A stretch of DNA of 12,585 bases from NCBI GenBank assembly GCA_945874115.1, contig CAMCFD010000045.1, forward strand, positions 1 to 12,585. Reading direction: 5' to 3'. This DNA comes from Rickettsia typhi (lineage in GTDB: Bacteria > Pseudomonadota > Alphaproteobacteria > Rickettsiales > UBA1997). This document shows positions 6,203 to 12,580 of this stretch, in pieces. Within the stretch, counting starts at the first letter, position 1. Every line of letters starts with the position of its first letter. The translations under genes and the position numbers were made by a program. The notes below the pieces were generated by a model. It saw nothing but the letters and a program-made list of their open reading frames with translations. It was not told the origin of the DNA and did not search any database.

Positions 6203-7330
6203 ATGATCAGCTTTTTTAGGAAAATTAATATATTTTACAAAAATATTGTCAAGTCAATAAGGCGAGCATTTCACGAGTTTGGCGAAGAAGTTTTTATTAT
6301 AATTCGCAATCGAAATTACGCTAAAAAACACCCCAATCTTTTTGCGATTTTTTCAATTATTGAGCAAGAGCAAAATACGCAAATTTTCGAGTTGCAAAAA
6401 GAGGAATTTCATAAAATAAAAGCCAATGTTTTAAAAGATAAAGATGCCTCGAATCACCATATTTTAGAAGCATTGCGCGGGCTTTTCAATAACAATAAAA
6501 TTTTGTCAAATCAAAATGAAATAAGACAGCAACTTTCTGCTTATCTTTTTGAGAAAACTAAAAAATTAATTAACGAAAATAATCGTTATTACATGCCGTT
6601 AATTAAGGTTATTTTATTTAGCTTCCCTTTTTTGTTAAGTTATGAAAACTATACAATTTTGCGCAAATTGATTAAAAGAAAATCGAATAATTCACTAAGA
6701 TTGGTGAAAGATATTTTGGACAATTACGAAACTCTTGATTTCTTGGAGAAATTAGAAGATATATCTTCGCTAATTCTCGTCAGTATTGCCTTTGACAATA
6801 AGCCGGCTTTCATGATGTTGATGCGTTTTTTGAGAAAAAGCGACAAAATTTCAATTATTTTCAACAAGAGAAATTCAAACATCCGCACGAAAATTTTAAA
6901 TATTAATTCGGTCAATAAACGCGGTCTTGATTATACTGCGATCATGCTTTCTTACTATGACGATCGATTTTTTATTGACAGCGAACATCAAAATTTATCA
7001 CAATTTTTGTCAGAAATTCTCTCTAATCAACTTAAGTTGAAAGAAAAAACTAAAAGATATGATAAAATCAACACCTATTTGGTTCTAAGCAGGCAAGTTG
7101 GTTATCAAAATTCAATTATTGAAGGTATTATAAAGGAATATATCACCAAGGACGAAATCTCTGTTCACATGGTTCGGCCGCGAATTTTGAGGATAAAAAA
7201 CATTCGCAAAGTGTTGTTTGAAAATAGTGCGCAGCCTCGAACTAAAATAAAAATTCAGACCATATTGAACATGACCAATCAACATCCCGAAGAATATTGG
7301 CTGATGCAGTTTGCACCTTATTTGCTTTAA
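6203..7330 (+). CDS. Hypothetical protein, 375 aa, largely helical
   Basis: I do not recognise this protein. It is rich in K, N, I, L and F, has no signal peptide, and begins with a basic amphipathic stretch (MISFFRKINIFYKNIVKSIRR). One moderately hydrophobic segment lies near 132-146 (PLIKVILFSFPFLLS) but looks too weak for a certain membrane span. Most of the chain reads as helices. Around residues 188-260, SSLILVSIAFDNKPAFMMLM and later NSVNKRGLDYTAIMLSYYDD faintly resemble degenerate ankyrin repeats (compare VNxxxxxGxTxLxxA), which is a guess. The C-terminus ends in HPEEYWLMQFAPYLL. It starts 11 nt after the protease gene, so a shared message and perhaps a shared envelope-related job are plausible. 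The frame is long and intact, so it is very likely real. Its stop lies directly beside a palindromic repeat. Confidence 0.8.
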   Translation: MISFFRKINIFYKNIVKSIRRAFHEFGEEVFIIIRNRNYAKKHPNLFAIFSIIEQEQNTQIFELQKEEFHKIKANVLKDKDASNHHILEALRGLFNNNKILSNQNEIRQQLSAYLFEKTKKLINENNRYYMPLIKVILFSFPFLLSYENYTILRKLIKRKSNNSLRLVKDILDNYETLDFLEKLEDISSLILVSIAFDNKPAFMMLMRFLRKSDKISIIFNKRNSNIRTKILNINSVNKRGLDYTAIMLSYYDDRFFIDSEHQNLSQFLSEILSNQLKLKEKTKRYDKINTYLVLSRQVGYQNSIIEGIIKEYITKDEISVHMVRPRILRIKNIRKVLFENSAQPRTKIKIQTILNMTNQHPEEYWLMQFAPYLL

Positions 7331-7393
7331 ATACCATTTTCCACTAAGAAAATTATTTTGCCTAAAAGGCTAATTATTAGTGGGAAATGCTAT
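7331..7393. repeat. Palindromic repeat, copy 1, between convergent genes
   Basis: CATTTTCCACTAA (7335-7347) pairs with TTAGTGGGAAATG (7377-7389), 13 bp with one T-G wobble; three more pairs continue outside one mismatch (7331-7333 with 7391-7393). An inner stem GCC-TAAAA-GGC sits at 7360-7370. The element shares exact blocks of 14 bases (7348-7361) and 19 bases (7364-7382) with the copy at 9570-9628. It lies just after the 375-aa gene and overlaps the 3' end of lipB, whose stop codon (7377-7379) and last few codons are in the right arm. As RNA it would form a long hairpin in either direction, so it may serve as a bidirectional transcript end. Confidence 0.85.
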
Positions 7394-8018
7394 AAAAGCT
7401 TTCTTGTAATATTTTGTGAAAATCTTGCTCTAAATTGGCGTTCATTTTTTTAAGGGAAGTGATTCCAAACTCAGAAATTCCGCAGGGGACGATGTTTTTG
7501 AAGGCTTCTAAATCGGGGTCAATGTTGATTGCAAAGCCGTGATAACTGACCCATTTTTTTACTTTTATACCAATTGCGCCAATTTTCTTTTCTTCGCCAT
7601 CTTCATTGACCCAGATTCCGACGCGACCTTTTCGAATAAATCCTTCAACGCCGAAATTGGCGAGAAATTTTATGACCCAATTTTCGATAAATTCGACGAA
7701 TTTTGCAATATCGGGTTTTTCTGGCGCAAAAAACTGCTTCAAGTCAATCATCACATAGCCAATCAGCATTTTTGGGCCGTGATAAGTATATTTTCCGCCG
7801 CGATTGGTTTTTATAACGGGAATTTCGTTTTTTGCTAACAAATCTTCATCTTTGGCGCTAACTCCGGCGGTGTAGACGTCGAAATGCTCTAAAAGCCAAA
7901 TTGCGCTCGAAGCCTTACCTAAAGCGATTTCGTCAGCTCTTTCTTCCATAAATTTTAGTGAATCTTCAAATTTTACTAGATTATTTGAGAAAATCCATTC
8001 AATATTGTCTTTATTCAT
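7377..8018 (-). CDS. lipB: Octanoyl-[acyl carrier protein]:protein transferase LipB
   Basis: A 213-residue cytoplasmic enzyme that moves octanoate from acyl carrier protein to the lipoyl domains of 2-oxoacid dehydrogenases and GcvH, the first step of lipoate attachment before LipA adds sulfur. The family signature is present as RGGKYTYHGPKMLIGY (73-88; most relatives have RGGDVTYHGPGQ). The catalytic lysine is K145 in KKIGAIGIKV and the acyl-carrying cysteine is C179 in VPCGISEFGITSL. FAINIDPDL is also typical. Length is normal. Only 23 bp separate its start from the divergent ruvA, so promoter elements probably overlap the first codons of the partner gene. Its final residues ISH and stop codon are encoded within the right arm of the palindromic repeat at 7331-7393. 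lipA is not in the window. Confidence 0.93.
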   Translation of the reverse strand: MNKDNIEWIFSNNLVKFEDSLKFMEERADEIALGKASSAIWLLEHFDVYTAGVSAKDEDLLAKNEIPVIKTNRGGKYTYHGPKMLIGYVMIDLKQFFAPEKPDIAKFVEFIENWVIKFLANFGVEGFIRKGRVGIWVNEDGEEKKIGAIGIKVKKWVSYHGFAINIDPDLEAFKNIVPCGISEFGITSLKKMNANLEQDFHKILQESFYSISH

Positions 8019-8041
8019 ATATTCAATTAAAAAACAAAACT

Positions 8042-8689
8042 ATGATTGGCAAGCTTCGCGGATTTATCGATTTTTTGCAAGATGATAAATGTATTATCGA
8101 CGTAAACGGTGTTGGTTATGTCGTTTTTATCTCAAATAAAACTGCGCAATTTCTTCGCCAAGCCAATAATAACAAGCTTGAAGAAAAAAAGCAAGTCTCG
8201 TTAATTATTGAAACAATCGTCAAAGAAGACGCAATCGAGCTTTATGGATTCGCAACTGCGGTTGAAAAAATTTGGTTTTTAGAATTAACAAAAGTGCAGG
8301 GTGTTGGCGCCAAAGTTGGGCTAAAAATTCTGGCATTTTTCACAATCGACGATCTTGCGCGAGCCCTTATTTCTGGAGATATGAAAGCATTTTCGCAAAT
8401 TTCAGGAATTGGACCAAAACTTGCACAAAGAATTACGACTGAACTTAAAGAAAGTCCGAAAAAATTGGGAATTCATTTTGGCGCAGAAATCGAAATTATC
8501 GATAAATCTATCAGTGATATTTCTGGCAATAAAGTCGCTGACGACGCGCTTTCGGCGCTAGAAAATCTTGGATATAAAAAGGCGGACAGTCTAAAAATTA
8601 TTGCCGCGGTTTTGCAAAAACAACCAGAAATTACGCTTGAAAATTTAATTACGAACACGCTTCGCGAGCTGAGTAAGAGAAAGTTGTAG
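8042..8689 (+). CDS. ruvA: Holliday junction branch migration protein RuvA
   Basis: A 215-residue DNA-binding protein. RuvA tetramers bind Holliday junctions and load the RuvB helicase rings that drive branch migration. Seen in order: the N-terminal OB-fold (MIGKLRGFID to about residue 70, with VNGVGYVVF and ELYGF), two helix-hairpin-helix motifs (VQGVGAKVGLKIL near 85-97 and ISGIGPKLAQRI near 120-131), an acidic linker, and the RuvB-binding domain III (DDALSALENLGYKKADSLKII, 167-187). It is about a dozen residues longer than E. coli RuvA, partly from a charged loop near 40-51 (QANNNKLEEKKQ). The frame is open to 7958, inside lipB, but ATG 8042 gives the exact family start MIGKLRG. ruvC and ruvB, often its neighbours, are not in the window. 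Confidence 0.95.
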   Translation: MIGKLRGFIDFLQDDKCIIDVNGVGYVVFISNKTAQFLRQANNNKLEEKKQVSLIIETIVKEDAIELYGFATAVEKIWFLELTKVQGVGAKVGLKILAFFTIDDLARALISGDMKAFSQISGIGPKLAQRITTELKESPKKLGIHFGAEIEIIDKSISDISGNKVADDALSALENLGYKKADSLKIIAAVLQKQPEITLENLITNTLRELSKRKL

Positions 8690-8793
8690 ATTGTGATTTT
8701 GGCTTTATAAATAGTTCGCGCAAGAGTTTTTGGCTTTTTGTTTTTCAAGAAAATCGCGCAAAAATTTATAGATTCGATAAAAAAGAAATCGCA

Positions 8794-8823
8794 AGAAAAA
8801 CCTTAAAAATCAAAGGTTTTTCT
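8794..8823. terminator. Bidirectional terminator overlapping the nth stop codon
   Basis: AGAAAAACCTT (8794-8804) pairs perfectly with AAGGTTTTTCT (8813-8823) around an 8-nt loop. Five A in one arm and five T in the other let it work in either direction, between convergent ruvA and nth. The nth stop codon (8810-8812) is in the loop, so the last nth codons lie inside the stem. The 104 nt between ruvA and this hairpin hold no gene, only a weak extended inverted repeat (8706-8720 with 8755-8770). Confidence 0.65.
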
Positions 8824-9442
8824 GTTTAAACTCGCAAAATTCAACAATCTTACAGCGCCCACATTCTGGCTTCCGCGCCTTGCAAACATATCTTCCGTGC
8901 AAAATCAACCAATGATGAGCGTGTTTTTGCCACTTCTTGGGAATATTTTTTATAAGTTGCAATTCGCTCTGCAAAACATTGGCGGCTTTGGTCAGGCCGA
9001 TGCGATTCGAAACTCGAAAAACATGAGTGTCGACGCCCATTGTCTCTTTGCCGCGCGCACAATTTAAAAACACATTGGCAGTTTTGCGCCCAACTCCTGC
9101 AAGGCTTTTAAGCTGATCTAAATCATCGGGAATTTTTCCGCCAAATTTTTCGAGCAAAGTTTTTGACAAAGCCATGACATTCTTGGCTTTGGCGTTATAC
9201 AGCCCAATCGTGTTAATATATTTTTTGAGATTTTCTTCGCCAAGTTCAAGCATTTTTTGCGCATTATCAACAACTTTAAAAAGTTTCTCCGTTGCCTTAT
9301 TGACGCCTACATCAGTGCTTTGTGCCGACAAGACAATTGCGACTAAAAGTGTAAATTCATTGACATAATTCAGCTCGGTTTTTGGGTCACTATTTTCTTG
9401 AAAAAAAATCTCGAAAATCTGGTTTATTTTGCCTTTCTTCAT
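8810..9442 (-). CDS. nth: Endonuclease III (DNA glycosylase / AP lyase)
   Basis: A 210-residue base excision repair enzyme that removes oxidised pyrimidines and cuts the strand 3' to the abasic site. It has the substrate-pocket motif LSAQSTD (38-44), the helix-hairpin-helix LKSLAGVGRKTANVFLN (111-127) carrying the catalytic lysine K120, the catalytic aspartate D138 in GVDTHVFRV, and a [4Fe-4S] cluster motif C187-x6-C194-x2-C197-x5-C203. Length is typical. It appears transcribed alone, running convergent with ruvA into the hairpin at 8794-8823. It acts in the same pathway as xthA, 2.2 kb away. Confidence 0.96.
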   Translation of the reverse strand: MKKGKINQIFEIFFQENSDPKTELNYVNEFTLLVAIVLSAQSTDVGVNKATEKLFKVVDNAQKMLELGEENLKKYINTIGLYNAKAKNVMALSKTLLEKFGGKIPDDLDQLKSLAGVGRKTANVFLNCARGKETMGVDTHVFRVSNRIGLTKAANVLQSELQLIKNIPKKWQKHAHHWLILHGRYVCKARKPECGRCKIVEFCEFKQKNL

Positions 9443-9515
9443 ATTTTATAAATTTATGTCAGCCTAATGTTATTTTGTCCTAAAAATCAGCGTTTTATAC
9501 TTAATTTTTTAGTCC

Positions 9516-9574
9516 GAGATTCAAAAGAAAAGCCCCTGATATCGGAAATATGAAAGGTTTTTCTTTTGAATTTT
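9516..9574. repeat. Long perfect stem inverted repeat upstream of murC
   Basis: ATTCAAAAGAAAA (9519-9531) is the exact reverse complement of TTTTCTTTTGAAT (9559-9571). GCC (9532-9534) can extend the stem with GGT (9556-9558), including one G-T wobble, giving 16 pairs around a 21-nt loop that contains the palindrome GATATC. In RNA this is a stable hairpin with a T-rich descending arm. It might end transcripts entering from either side, or be part of a small RNA; the sequence alone does not decide. Confidence 0.7.
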
Positions 9575-9628
9575 ATCCACGAAAATTATTTTGCTAAAAA
9601 AGGCTAATTATTAGTGTAAAATGGTATA
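9570..9628. repeat. Palindromic repeat, copy 2, upstream of murC
   Basis: This copy shares two exact blocks with copy 1 at 7331-7393: 14 bases (9581-9594) and 19 bases (9598-9616), plus CCAC on the left and AAATG-n-TATA on the right. Its own arms, ATTTTATCCAC (9570-9580) and GTGTAAAAT (9614-9622), pair with a 2-nt bulge. The right end AAAATGGTA is the reverse complement of the TACCATTTT left end of copy 1, which shows that the family consensus is a palindrome with matching ends. Confidence 0.85.
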
Positions 9629-9630
9629 AT
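9622..9630 (+). promoter_or_regulatory. murC: Extended -10 promoter for murC
   Basis: TGGTATAAT is a perfect match to the extended -10 consensus TGnTATAAT, a promoter type that can work without a good -35; none is visible. It overlaps the right end of palindromic repeat copy 2. Initiation near 9637 would leave a leader of about 138 nt before the murC ATG. A second TATAAT at 9639-9644 is an alternative. Confidence 0.5.
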
Positions 9631-9774
9631 TTATTGTTTATAATCATTAATTGCAACTCTTGAATCGATTTCGCCATGAAAATATTTAGTCGCAACAGCC
9701 TTTCTTTGCTTGCTTTTTAGTCGCTTGAATAATAAAATAAAATTTCATTGGTTCTTAAAAAAATACAAATAATA

Positions 9775-11187
9775 ATGATTGAGAATTTAAAAGCAAAACT
9801 GTCGAAAAAGGTTCATTTTATTGGCCTTGGAGGCATCGGTATGAGTGCTTTGGCGTTGCTGTTAAATAAAGTTGGTGTTAAAGTTCAGGGTTCTGACATA
9901 AGTGAAAATTACATTACAAAAACTCTTACTGACCGCTCAATTCCTTATTTTGTCGGCCATAATAAAGAAAATATTACTGATGATATTTCTTTAGTTGTCA
10001 AAACTTCCATCATTAAAGAGGAAAATCCTGAAATCGTCGCTGCAAAAGAAAAAAACATCGAAATAATCACGCGAGCACAGCTTTTGGCGCTTATTATGTC
10101 TGAGAAAAAAGGCATCACAATCGCGGGAACGCACGGAAAAACAAGCACCACGGCAATGACTTCACTTATGCTTGAATTCGGAAATCTTGATCCGATCGTT
10201 ATAAATGGCGGCATAATCAATTATTTTAAGAGTAATTATAAACTTGGTGACGGCGAATATTTGGTCGCTGAAAGTGATGAATCTGACGCAAGCTTCGTTA
10301 TCTTGCCAACTTTCATTGGCGCGGTTACAAACATCGAGCCCGAACATCTTGAATTTTATGGCGGCGATTTCGAAAAAGTGAAAAAATATTTTGAGCAATA
10401 TGTTACGCAAATCCCCCAAGATGGCTTGTGTGTAATGTGCATCGACGATGTTGAATCTGAAAAAATTTATAATAAATTAAAAGCGACCAGAAAAAACTTG
10501 TTGTCATATTCAGTAAAAAAAGACGCTGATATTGTGGCAAAAAATATAGTTCAAGATGGCTCTGGATCAACATTTGACGCGGTTTTTAGAAATGGCAAAA
10601 CAATATCGCAATTACACACACCTTCTTACGGAATTCACAATGTCAGCAACGCTTTAGTTGCGGTTGCAATTGCTGATTTTCTCAAAATTGATAAAGAATT
10701 AATCAAGCAAGCTTTGACTAATTTTACGGGTGTGAAGCGCCGTTTCACCAAGACTGGTGAGGTTAATGGAATTTCAATAATTGATGATTATGCTCATCAT
10801 CCGACTGAAATTAATGCGGTGTTAAATTCGGCACGTCAATTTGCGCTTGATAAAAAAGTGATTTTAGTGCTTCAGCCACACAAATATAGTCGAGTTCAAG
10901 ATTTGTTCAAAGAATTTTGTTCGTGCGTAGGTGGCGCCGATGTTGTGATTCTTACTGATATTTATTCGGCGAATCAAAAGCCGATCGACGGCATAACGCA
11001 AGACGCTTTGCTTGAAGGAATAAAAAACTCCGGACACAAAAATGTCATCAAGTTAATGAATGAAGATGATTTAGCAAAAATCGTGAAAAGTGTTGCCAAT
11101 AAAGGCGACATCGTGCTTTGCGCAGGAGCTGGAACGATAACTTATATGGCCAATAAATTGCCAAATCAATTAAAAGAATTGCAATAA
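9775..11187 (+). CDS. murC: UDP-N-acetylmuramate--L-alanine ligase
   Basis: A 470-residue cytoplasmic Mur ligase that adds L-alanine to UDP-N-acetylmuramate with ATP, beginning the peptidoglycan stem peptide. Domain 1 is a Rossmann-type UDP-binding fold starting FIGLGGIGMSALA (15-27). Domain 2 has the ATP P-loop GTHGKTSTTAMTS (118-130), then ESDESDASF and TNIEPEHLEFYG (185-196). Domain 3 carries DDYAHHPTEI (337-346), QPHKYSRV (367-374) and GAGTIT (451-456). Length is typical. The frame opens at a TTG at 9748, but I choose ATG 9775 because it gives the usual short lead into the glycine-rich loop. No Shine-Dalgarno is visible. murC normally sits in the dcw cluster beside murG, murB and ddl; here it precedes a GNAT gene and xthA. 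Peptidoglycan synthesis is evidently retained. Confidence 0.96.
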   Translation: MIENLKAKLSKKVHFIGLGGIGMSALALLLNKVGVKVQGSDISENYITKTLTDRSIPYFVGHNKENITDDISLVVKTSIIKEENPEIVAAKEKNIEIITRAQLLALIMSEKKGITIAGTHGKTSTTAMTSLMLEFGNLDPIVINGGIINYFKSNYKLGDGEYLVAESDESDASFVILPTFIGAVTNIEPEHLEFYGGDFEKVKKYFEQYVTQIPQDGLCVMCIDDVESEKIYNKLKATRKNLLSYSVKKDADIVAKNIVQDGSGSTFDAVFRNGKTISQLHTPSYGIHNVSNALVAVAIADFLKIDKELIKQALTNFTGVKRRFTKTGEVNGISIIDDYAHHPTEINAVLNSARQFALDKKVILVLQPHKYSRVQDLFKEFCSCVGGADVVILTDIYSANQKPIDGITQDALLEGIKNSGHKNVIKLMNEDDLAKIVKSVANKGDIVLCAGAGTITYMANKLPNQLKELQ

Positions 11188-11235
11188 TTTTTTTAAATAT
11201 ACAAGATTTTTGTATGTTAATTAATGAAATAAAAA

Positions 11236-11670
11236 ATGCCCAAAAACATTGAATTTATTCATCTCAACACCGCTGATGAAATGATGATTGCGTTTCCTCT
11301 TATCGGGCAAATGTATGAAAAAATGGATGAAGCAACATATTATGAATATGTTAAAGAAATGATCGAAATTAATAATTTCAAAATGGTCGCGGCCTTTATA
11401 GACGGCGAGCTAGTAGGTGTTTCTGGATATTGGATTTTATTAATGCTTTATTGCGGACGTTATATTCAAATTTCAAATTTCGTCGTCGATGAAAATAAAA
11501 GAAGTTTCGGTATCGGAAAAGCAATGATGAATTACCTTGAAAACCTTGGCAGAAAACTCGGCTGCGAGAAATTTATTCTTGATTCATATTCAGAAAATAA
11601 AAAATCACATTCGCTTTATTTTTCACAAGGATTCTATATTCGCGGCTTTCACTTTATGAAAGATTTATAA
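11236..11670 (+). CDS. GNAT family N-acetyltransferase
   Basis: A 144-residue acetyltransferase of the GNAT fold. Motif A is clear: the strand ISNFVVDENKR (79-89) followed by the acetyl-CoA loop R89-SFGIG-94 and helix KAMMNYLENLGRKLG. Motif B follows as KFILDSYSENKKSHSLYFSQGF (112-133), ending FYIRGFHFMKDL. Substrates in this family range from small amines to protein N-termini or lysines and cannot be told here. It starts 48 nt after murC and ends 4 nt before xthA, so it is probably in their operon. An A/T hairpin in the 48-nt gap (11196-11218) lacks a following U-tract and probably does not stop transcription. Confidence 0.85.
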   Translation: MPKNIEFIHLNTADEMMIAFPLIGQMYEKMDEATYYEYVKEMIEINNFKMVAAFIDGELVGVSGYWILLMLYCGRYIQISNFVVDENKRSFGIGKAMMNYLENLGRKLGCEKFILDSYSENKKSHSLYFSQGFYIRGFHFMKDL

Positions 11671-11674
11671 AAAG

Positions 11675-12580
11675 ATGAAAATAAAAATCGCAACTTTTAA
11701 CGTAAACTCAATAAAATCAAGGCTTTCGAACGTTTTATCTTGGGCAAAATCTTCGCAGGTTGACATTATTTTATTGCAAGAAATTAAATGCGAAGAGGCA
11801 AATTTTCCTTTTGATGAATTCGCAGAACTTGGCTATAATGTCGCGATTTCTGGGCAAAAAACCTACAATGGCGTGGCGATTTTATCGAAATTTAAAATTG
11901 AAGATGTTATAAAAGGTCTGCCGAATTTCGAAAATGATTTGGGCGTTAAGCCTTCAAAATCAAGCGCAAAACCGCAAAATGAATTTGATTTATTTTTCGC
12001 CGACGAAAATTCGCAAGACAAAAAAAGCCAGCAAGCGCGCTATATTGAAGCGATTATCGTGATTAATAAAACTGCAATTCGCGTCGCTTCGATTTATGTT
12101 CCAAACGGCGGCGGAGAAATTTTGCCAAATCAAAAATTAGAAGAAAGCGAAAAATTTATTTATAAAATGAATTTCTTAGATGCTTTAAAATCAAGGCTTG
12201 AAGACGTTTTGCAATATGACGAAATCGCGATTTTTGGTGGCGATTTTAACGTGGCAAATCACGAAATTGATGTTTATGATGCGAAAAATCTCGAAGGCAC
12301 AATTTGTTTTCATCAAAGCGAAAAACAAAAATTTCGCTCAATTTTAGGTCTTGGATTAATTGATTGTTATCGCGCCTTCAACCAACAAAATCAAGCTTTC
12401 ACATGGTGGGATTATCGCGGAAATTCTTGGCAATATAACAAAGGAATGCGCATCGATTATATTTTGGCATCGCCTCTCGCGGCCGATAAATTATCAAACT
12501 GCGTCATTGAAGACAAAGGCGTTCGTGATCAAGAAAAAGCCTCAGATCACTGTCCGGTTGTGCTTGAAATTGATGTTTAA
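11675..12580 (+). CDS. xthA: Exodeoxyribonuclease III (AP endonuclease)
   Basis: A 301-residue enzyme of the exonuclease III / AP endonuclease (EEP) family that cuts 5' to abasic sites and trims 3' ends in base excision repair. Catalytic residues are all visible: N9 or N11 in TFNVNS, E36 in LQEIK, Y141 in IYVPNG, D190 and N192 in GGDFNVA, D261 in RIDYILAS, and D291-H292 in SDHCPV. GQKTYNGVAILS (60-71) is typical of alphaproteobacterial members. It is about 35 residues longer than the usual 260-268. Most of the excess lies between GLP (81-83) and QARYIEA (120-126), where relatives have only about eight residues. The insert is hydrophilic apart from FDLFF, and the frame is intact. It starts 4 nt after the GNAT gene and ends five bases before the window edge. 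Confidence 0.94.
   Translation: MKIKIATFNVNSIKSRLSNVLSWAKSSQVDIILLQEIKCEEANFPFDEFAELGYNVAISGQKTYNGVAILSKFKIEDVIKGLPNFENDLGVKPSKSSAKPQNEFDLFFADENSQDKKSQQARYIEAIIVINKTAIRVASIYVPNGGGEILPNQKLEESEKFIYKMNFLDALKSRLEDVLQYDEIAIFGGDFNVANHEIDVYDAKNLEGTICFHQSEKQKFRSILGLGLIDCYRAFNQQNQAFTWWDYRGNSWQYNKGMRIDYILASPLAADKLSNCVIEDKGVRDQEKASDHCPVVLEIDV

Larger units (their letters stand above)
9443..9774. other. Structured intergenic region between divergent nth and murC
   Basis: This 332-bp gap contains no convincing protein gene or tRNA. It carries a strong inverted repeat (9516-9574), palindromic repeat copy 2 (9570-9628) ending in an extended -10 box facing murC, a second TATAAT at 9639-9644, and a leader-like stretch with a 14-codon frame at 9676-9720 (MKIFSRNSLSLLAF). 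A block near 9470-9489 (TTATTTTG-T-CCTAAAA) resembles the core of the palindromic repeat and may be another remnant. Confidence 0.7.

Noticed and set aside
8690..8793. Imperfect inverted repeat (8706-8720 with 8755-8770) and possible gene remnant after ruvA
   Set aside because: The two paired blocks are split by unpaired bases, the composition is very AT-rich, and no frame resembles a known protein.
9464..9489. Another copy of the palindromic repeat near the nth start
   Set aside because: Only a short core (TTATTTTG, then CCTAAAA) matches and neither arm is present; noted in the intergenic entry but not called.
11196..11218. A/T hairpin between murC and the GNAT gene
   Set aside because: Nine A/T-rich pairs including a wobble, with no U-tract after the stem; unlikely to end transcription.
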